Below the pieces are notes generated by a model, which saw nothing but the letters and a program-made list of their open reading frames with translations, made no database searches and was not told the origin of the DNA. From the NCBI GenBank assembly GCA_017849395.1, contig JAFIHO010000206.1, forward strand, positions 1-9,880: DNA of 9,880 bases, read 5' to 3'. Made by a program: the position numbers and the translations under genes. This document shows, in pieces, positions 6,935 through 9,880 of this stretch. The DNA comes from Hyphomicrobiales bacterium (lineage in GTDB: Bacteria; Pseudomonadota; Alphaproteobacteria; Micropepsales; Micropepsaceae). Each line of letters starts with the position of its first letter. The first letter of the stretch is position 1.

Positions 6935-8275
6935 ATGATCTCGCGTTACAACCGTCTTTCGCTGCTGACACGGCGCGCGCTCCTTGGCGGCATGGGCGCG
7001 GTCCTCACGCACCCGGCCATCGCCGCGCCGCAGGACACGGTCTCGGTAAATGGCCGCACCTACCGCAAGCCGCGCAGGCCGACCATCGTCATCTGCGTGG
7101 ATGGTTTCGACCCGGCCTATCTGGAGCATGGGCTGAAAGCGGGCCTCCTGCCCAATCTCGCAAAATTCTCCGCCCAGGGTTTTGCCGCCACCGCGCGCGG
7201 CGTGATGCCCAGCTTCACCAATCCCAACAACACCGCGATCCTCACCGGCACAATTCCGGCAGTGAATGGCATCTCGGGAAATTACTATCTCGACACGCGC
7301 ACCGGCCGGGAAGTGATGATGACCGATGCGCGTATGCTCCGCTGCGACACGATCCTCGGGGCCATGTCACAGGCGGGCGTGCGCGTCGCGGGCGTGACCG
7401 CCAAGGACAAGCTGCGCGAGATCATGGGCTACCGGCTGAAGAACGGCATCGTCTTTTCCTCCCAGAAGGCGAAGGAAGCGACCAGGGCGAATGCCGGGAT
7501 CGACAACGTGGAGGCTTTTGTCGGCCGCAAGACGCCCGACCAGTATGATCCCGACCTGTCCTATTTCGTGCTCGATGCGGGCGCAAAGCTGGTCCAAACC
7601 CGCGCCGCTGATCTTCTCTATCTCTCGCTGTCGGATGTCGTCCAGCACACCCACGCACCGGACGAGCCTGAGGCCGAGCTTTTCATGTCGCAGATCGACC
7701 GGCGCATCGGGCGGCTGGTGCAGCTTGGCGCGGTGGTCGGCGTCACCGGCGATCACGGCATGAATGACAAGGCCAAGGCCGACGGCTCGCCCAATGTCGT
7801 GTGGCTGGAGGATGTGCTGAACGCCCAGTTCGGTCCCGGCGCGGTGCGCGTGATCTGCCCCATCGCCGATCCGTTCGTGCGTCATCACGGCGCGCTCGGT
7901 TCCTTCGTGCGGGTCTACATCAAGGGCGACAAATCCCGGCTCGGCGCGATGATGGAAAAAACCCGCACGCTCCCCGGCATCGAACTGGTCCTGACCGGCG
8001 CGCAGACCGCCAAACGGTTCGAGACCCCCGCCGAATATGAAGGTGACTTCGCGGTGATCTCATCACGCGGCACGGTGATCGGCTCGGCGGCGGCGCTGCA
8101 CGATCTTTCCGCGCTAAAAGGCCACCGCCTGCGGTCGCATGGCGGGCTAACGGAGCAATATGTTCCGTTCCTGATTTCCGCGCCGCTGAACGCGGCCTAT
8201 CGCGCCCGGGCGCAGCGCGGCGATATCCGCAGCTTCGACATGTATGATTATGTTCTGAACGGGGTGGACGCCTGA
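6935..8275 (+). CDS. phnA: Phosphonoacetate hydrolase homologue with twin-arginine-like export signal
   Basis: A 446-residue alkaline-phosphatase-superfamily enzyme matching phosphonoacetate hydrolase, which cleaves the C-P bond of phosphonoacetate to acetate and phosphate with two zinc ions. The family pattern is complete: CVDGFD (Asp56), PSFTNPNN with the nucleophilic Thr95, the TAKDKLR block (Lys157, Lys159; lysines in this region are thought to hold the substrate carboxylate), SDVVQH (Asp234, His238), TGDHGMN (Asp273, His274) and LRSHGG (His402), plus CPIADPFVRHHGALGSF. VNGRTYRKPRRPT, where cytosolic members start, is preceded by about 33 extra residues with LTRRALLGGMGAVL and an AIAA cleavage-like site, resembling a Tat signal. 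GGAG 7 nt upstream fixes the ATG. It follows phoB by 76 bp on the same strand. A relative acting on another phosphonate or phosphoester is the main alternative. Confidence 0.88.
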   Translation: MISRYNRLSLLTRRALLGGMGAVLTHPAIAAPQDTVSVNGRTYRKPRRPTIVICVDGFDPAYLEHGLKAGLLPNLAKFSAQGFAATARGVMPSFTNPNNTAILTGTIPAVNGISGNYYLDTRTGREVMMTDARMLRCDTILGAMSQAGVRVAGVTAKDKLREIMGYRLKNGIVFSSQKAKEATRANAGIDNVEAFVGRKTPDQYDPDLSYFVLDAGAKLVQTRAADLLYLSLSDVVQHTHAPDEPEAELFMSQIDRRIGRLVQLGAVVGVTGDHGMNDKAKADGSPNVVWLEDVLNAQFGPGAVRVICPIADPFVRHHGALGSFVRVYIKGDKSRLGAMMEKTRTLPGIELVLTGAQTAKRFETPAEYEGDFAVISSRGTVIGSAAALHDLSALKGHRLRSHGGLTEQYVPFLISAPLNAAYRARAQRGDIRSFDMYDYVLNGVDA

Positions 8276-8293
8276 TCCCGCGTCACGAGGCGT
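8268..8293. terminator. Weak hairpin between convergent phnA and peroxidase genes
   Basis: ACGCCT (8268-8273) and AGGCGT (8288-8293) form a 6-bp stem around a 14-nt loop, spanning the 7-bp gap between the two convergent stop codons. It is the only dyad I see where a shared terminator would be expected, but there is no T tract on either side and the stem is short, so this is a tentative call. Confidence 0.22.
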
Positions 8294-8771
8294 AGAGCAA
8301 TTCCCGCACCGGCTTTTCCAGATCTTCCGGCTTGGCCTGGGGCGCGTGGCGGCCCACCACCTGGCCGTTGCGATCGACCAGGAATTTGGTGAAATTCCAC
8401 TTGATCGCCTCGCTGCCCAAAATCCCAGCCTTTTCGCTTTTCAGGAATTTGAACAGCGGGTGCGCGCCTTCGCCATTAACCTCGATCTTGGCGAACATGG
8501 GAAAGGTCACGCCGTAATTCGTGCTGCAGAAGGCGCCGATCTCCGTCTCGCTGCCGGGCTCCTGCGCGCCGAACTGGTTGCAGGGAAAGCCCAGAACCGT
8601 CAGGCCCTCAGCCTCCAGCTTCTCATGCAGCGCCTGCAAACCGGCATATTGCGGCGTGAATCCACAGGCGCTGGCGGTGTTGACGATCAACAGCACCCGC
8701 CCGCGATAATCGCCCAGCGACTGCTCGCGTCCGTCCAGCCGCGTGGCGGTGAAATCATAGACAGTGGTCAT
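8283..8771 (-). CDS. Glutathione peroxidase family thiol peroxidase (BtuE/Gpx-like)
   Basis: A 162-residue cytoplasmic peroxidase of the thioredoxin fold that reduces hydrogen peroxide and organic hydroperoxides. The peroxidatic residue is Cys36 in NTASACGFTPQY (cysteine, not selenocysteine). GFPCNQFGAQEPG (61-73) and the KWNFTKF block supply the rest of the Gln/Trp/Asn active site. Cys64 and Cys82 (GAFCSTNYG) are also present. Cys82 is placed like the resolving cysteine of yeast and plant enzymes, which take electrons from thioredoxin rather than glutathione, so the real reductant may be thioredoxin. The ATG at 8771-8769 follows a GAGGA box by 7 nt. It lies 92 bp downstream of gcrA on the same strand and is convergent with phnA. 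Read-through from gcrA is possible but not shown. Confidence 0.95.
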   Translation of the reverse strand: MTTVYDFTATRLDGREQSLGDYRGRVLLIVNTASACGFTPQYAGLQALHEKLEAEGLTVLGFPCNQFGAQEPGSETEIGAFCSTNYGVTFPMFAKIEVNGEGAHPLFKFLKSEKAGILGSEAIKWNFTKFLVDRNGQVVGRHAPQAKPEDLEKPVRELLYAS

Positions 8772-8863
8772 GGCCCCATCCTCGACGCCGATAGCGGGAA
8801 CATACTATCCCCGCCATGGGCGTCGTCGCCAGAGCGCGCCGAAGCGGGCAGGCGCGGCGGGCG

Positions 8864-9328
8864 TCAGCTCGCCAGCCGGCCCTTGTCCTTGTCGCGGCGC
8901 TGCTGCTGCGGCTGATAGGCCTTGCGCGCATGCGCCTCGCAATAGGGCGAGCCGGATTTGGGCGAACGGCCGCAGAAGTGAAATTCCGTCGCGGAAGGAT
9001 CGCCGATGGGCCAGCGGCACATGCGGTCGCTGATGGTCAGCACGGTGGCATGGCTGCCATCGTCCAGCGTCAGCGGGTCTTCTTCCACGATGGGCGCGGG
9101 CGGAACATGGGTCCGCAGGGCCGTGGCCTTGGGCGCCATGGGCAGACGCGGGCGCTCGCTGCGCGAGGGGCTGGCGCGTCCCGCCAGGCCCAGCCGATGC
9201 ACCTTGCCGATAACGGCGTTACGCGTGACACCGCCCAGCGCGCGGGCGATCTGACTGGCCGAAAGGCCCTCGGTCCAAAGGTTTTTCAGTTGTTCGACGC
9301 GATCATCCGACCAGTTCAACTGGGACAT
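8864..9328 (-). CDS. gcrA: GcrA cell-cycle regulator
   Basis: A 154-residue alphaproteobacterial transcription factor that binds sigma-70 RNA polymerase and, in Caulobacter, activates promoters carrying the CcrM-methylated GANTC site. The N-terminal DNA-binding helix-turn-helix is nearly canonical: WSDDRVEQLKNLWTEGLS then SQIARALGGVTRNAVIGKVH (to about residue 46). A variable linker follows. The C-terminal sigma-interacting part shows CRWPIGDPSATEFHFCGR and GSPYCEAHARKAYQP, with its conserved cysteines and histidine. The ATG at 9328-9326 is preceded by GAGGAG at 6 nt. The frame is open further upstream but that stretch is non-homologous and contains the likely promoter. The upstream region carries palindromes and a DnaA-box-like site. 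Its presence implies a CcrM methylation system elsewhere in the genome. Confidence 0.96.
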   Translation of the reverse strand: MSQLNWSDDRVEQLKNLWTEGLSASQIARALGGVTRNAVIGKVHRLGLAGRASPSRSERPRLPMAPKATALRTHVPPAPIVEEDPLTLDDGSHATVLTISDRMCRWPIGDPSATEFHFCGRSPKSGSPYCEAHARKAYQPQQQRRDKDKGRLAS

Positions 9329-9621
9329 GGCTTGCTCCTCGCCGCCGGGGGGCCACTGCAACAGCGTCAGCAGCCGCCCGGGCACAACATATCGTAGCGC
9401 CCGGCAAGGCCCGCACAAGGCTTGTGTGGCCACCGCCAGCCCTTGTCCACAAGAATGCAACGTATCTATGCCGTCACGCCAAGTAAGCGTGTGTCGCAAC
9501 AAAGTTGCTCTGAGGACTCCAATGGAAACTGCACTTAAGCCGTCATCGCAACCTGCCCCCCCCCAGTTGTGCATCGCTGATTGGTGCTCCAGCCTACGTC
9601 TATGAGAGGTTGGAAGCTGAC
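9329..9621. other. Intergenic region between gcrA and the truncated peptidase gene; composition changes within it
   Basis: These 293 bp carry no gene I can support. From left to right they hold the gcrA leader and promoter region, a GCAAC-AAA-GTTGC dyad (9496-9508), a single GANTC site GACTC (9515-9519), a run of nine cytosines (9556-9564), and the ribosome site GGAAG (9612-9616) of the peptidase gene. GC content falls from the genome's usual high value towards about half from roughly 9480 onwards. No tRNA end, integrase site or IS end could be recognised. An open plus-strand frame upstream of 9622 has no homology I can see. Confidence 0.6.
9391..9453 (-). promoter_or_regulatory. Candidate gcrA promoter with overlapping palindromes and DnaA-box-like site
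   Basis: On the minus strand TTGTGCG (complement of 9412-9418) and GCTACGAT (complement of 9391-9398) are separated by 13 bp, resembling the Caulobacter housekeeping promoter form TTGACGS-N10-14-GCTANAWC with mismatches. The 13-bp palindrome CACAAGGCTTGTG (9414-9426) overlaps the -35. A second one, CTTGTCCACAAG (9442-9453), shares the CTTGT/ACAAG arms and contains TTGTCCACA (9443-9451), one mismatch from the DnaA box TTATCCACA. In Caulobacter, gcrA transcription is controlled by DnaA and CtrA. No CtrA full site (TTAA-N7-TTAA) was found. Confidence 0.4.
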
Positions 9622-9880
9622 ATGCAGATAGATGACGTCATTCGAAAGTGTGTTGTGTTCCTAGGAGTTGAAGCCAATGGACATTTCACGCCGTTGGGGA
9701 CGGGTTTTCTCGGTGTTATCCGCGTAGGTGATTTTCACTTCAAATATCTCGCTACAGCCAATCATGTGGTCGATACCGTCTCTGGCGATAGCATCTCGGT
9801 CCGGCTCAACCGCAGATCAGGTGGATGCGAAACTATAAAAGTTTCGAAATCCCGCAGGTTGCAACACAACAAAGGAAGTA
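9622..9880 (+). CDS. Trypsin-like serine peptidase domain protein, 5' part only
   Basis: An open frame of 86 codons from ATG at 9622 to the window end without a stop. GGAAG, 5 nt before the ATG, supports the start. The translation reads MQIDDVIRKCVVFLGVEANG, then TPLGTGFLGVIRVGDFHFKY and LATANHVVDTVSGD. GTGFLG followed by ATANHVVD is the strand-and-catalytic-histidine pattern of chymotrypsin/HtrA-fold proteases, with His48 as the presumed catalytic histidine. The Asp and Ser of the triad would be outside. There is no signal peptide, unlike DegP/HtrA, so a cytoplasmic protein is inferred. GC is about 48% by my count and codons such as CTA, ATA, AGA and TCA appear, unlike the neighbouring genes, suggesting horizontal acquisition. 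Some cytoplasmic trypsin-like proteins belong to bacterial conflict systems, but this cannot be decided here. Confidence 0.65.
   Translation, partial: MQIDDVIRKCVVFLGVEANGHFTPLGTGFLGVIRVGDFHFKYLATANHVVDTVSGDSISVRLNRRSGGCETIKVSKSRRLQHNKGS

Noticed and set aside
5396..6936. Long open frames antisense to phoU and phoB (227 and 268 residues)
   Set aside because: Shadows of high-GC codon bias; no family resemblance and no plausible ribosome sites considered convincing.
8772..8863. Dyad GATAG/CTATC in the gcrA-peroxidase gap as an operator
   Set aside because: Arms are only 5 bp and no second copy exists; not distinguishable from chance.
8346..8915. Plus-strand open frame opposite the peroxidase gene
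   Set aside because: No homology; the opposite strand has a full glutathione-peroxidase signature.
9329..9574. N-terminal extension of GcrA to 9574
   Set aside because: GcrA proteins begin with the MSxxxWxxERV-like segment found at 9328 with an adjacent GAGGAG; the extension covers the probable promoter.
1..9880. tRNA, rRNA, CRISPR array, insertion sequence ends or riboswitch
   Set aside because: I looked on both strands and found no cloverleaf-like T-arm sequence, regularly spaced repeat or transposase motif.

Overview
The window is a high-GC (well over 60% by eye) chromosomal segment of an alphaproteobacterium. The strongest taxonomic marker is a canonical GcrA, a cell-cycle regulator confined to Alphaproteobacteria. 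The PhoR/PhoU/PhoB proteins and dense gene packing with ATGA/GTGA stop-start overlaps fit this. I cannot assign an order or genus.

Layout. Positions 1-1827 (minus strand) hold a serine-beta-lactamase-fold esterase followed, with a 4-bp GTGA overlap, by a Kdo hydroxylase (kdoO) that starts at GTG and runs off the left edge. Divergent from these, 1882-4007 (plus strand) encode a class I acyl-CoA/acid-CoA ligase overlapped (ATGA) by the ribosome-rescue hydrolase arfB. Next is a phosphate block, 4076-8275 (plus strand): phoR, phoU, phoB (phoU/phoB overlap by ATGA) and a phosphonoacetate hydrolase homologue, phnA, with an N-terminal twin-arginine-like export signal. On the minus strand, convergent with phnA, lie a cysteine glutathione-peroxidase-family enzyme (8283-8771) and, upstream of it in transcription, gcrA (8864-9328). 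A 293-bp intergenic region follows. At the right edge a plus-strand gene starts at 9622, with about 48% GC and different codon use. It encodes a trypsin-like peptidase domain without a signal peptide and is cut by the window end.

How the genes work together. PhoR-PhoU-PhoB is the phosphate-starvation signalling core. Two PHO-box-like elements (paired TGTC-type half-sites 11 bp apart) sit before phoR and at the end of phoR before phoU, suggesting autoregulation. The pstCAB genes often found between phoR and phoU are missing here. The adjacent phnA would split phosphonoacetate into acetate and phosphate; its predicted export and position after phoB suggest phosphonate scavenging outside the cytoplasm under Pho control.

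The most interesting items are this compact Pho/phosphonate arrangement with its sites, the operator-like palindromes and DnaA-box-like site upstream of gcrA, and the abrupt composition change with a C9 tract before the edge-truncated peptidase gene, which probably marks an accessory region. No complete new system can be demonstrated from this window alone.
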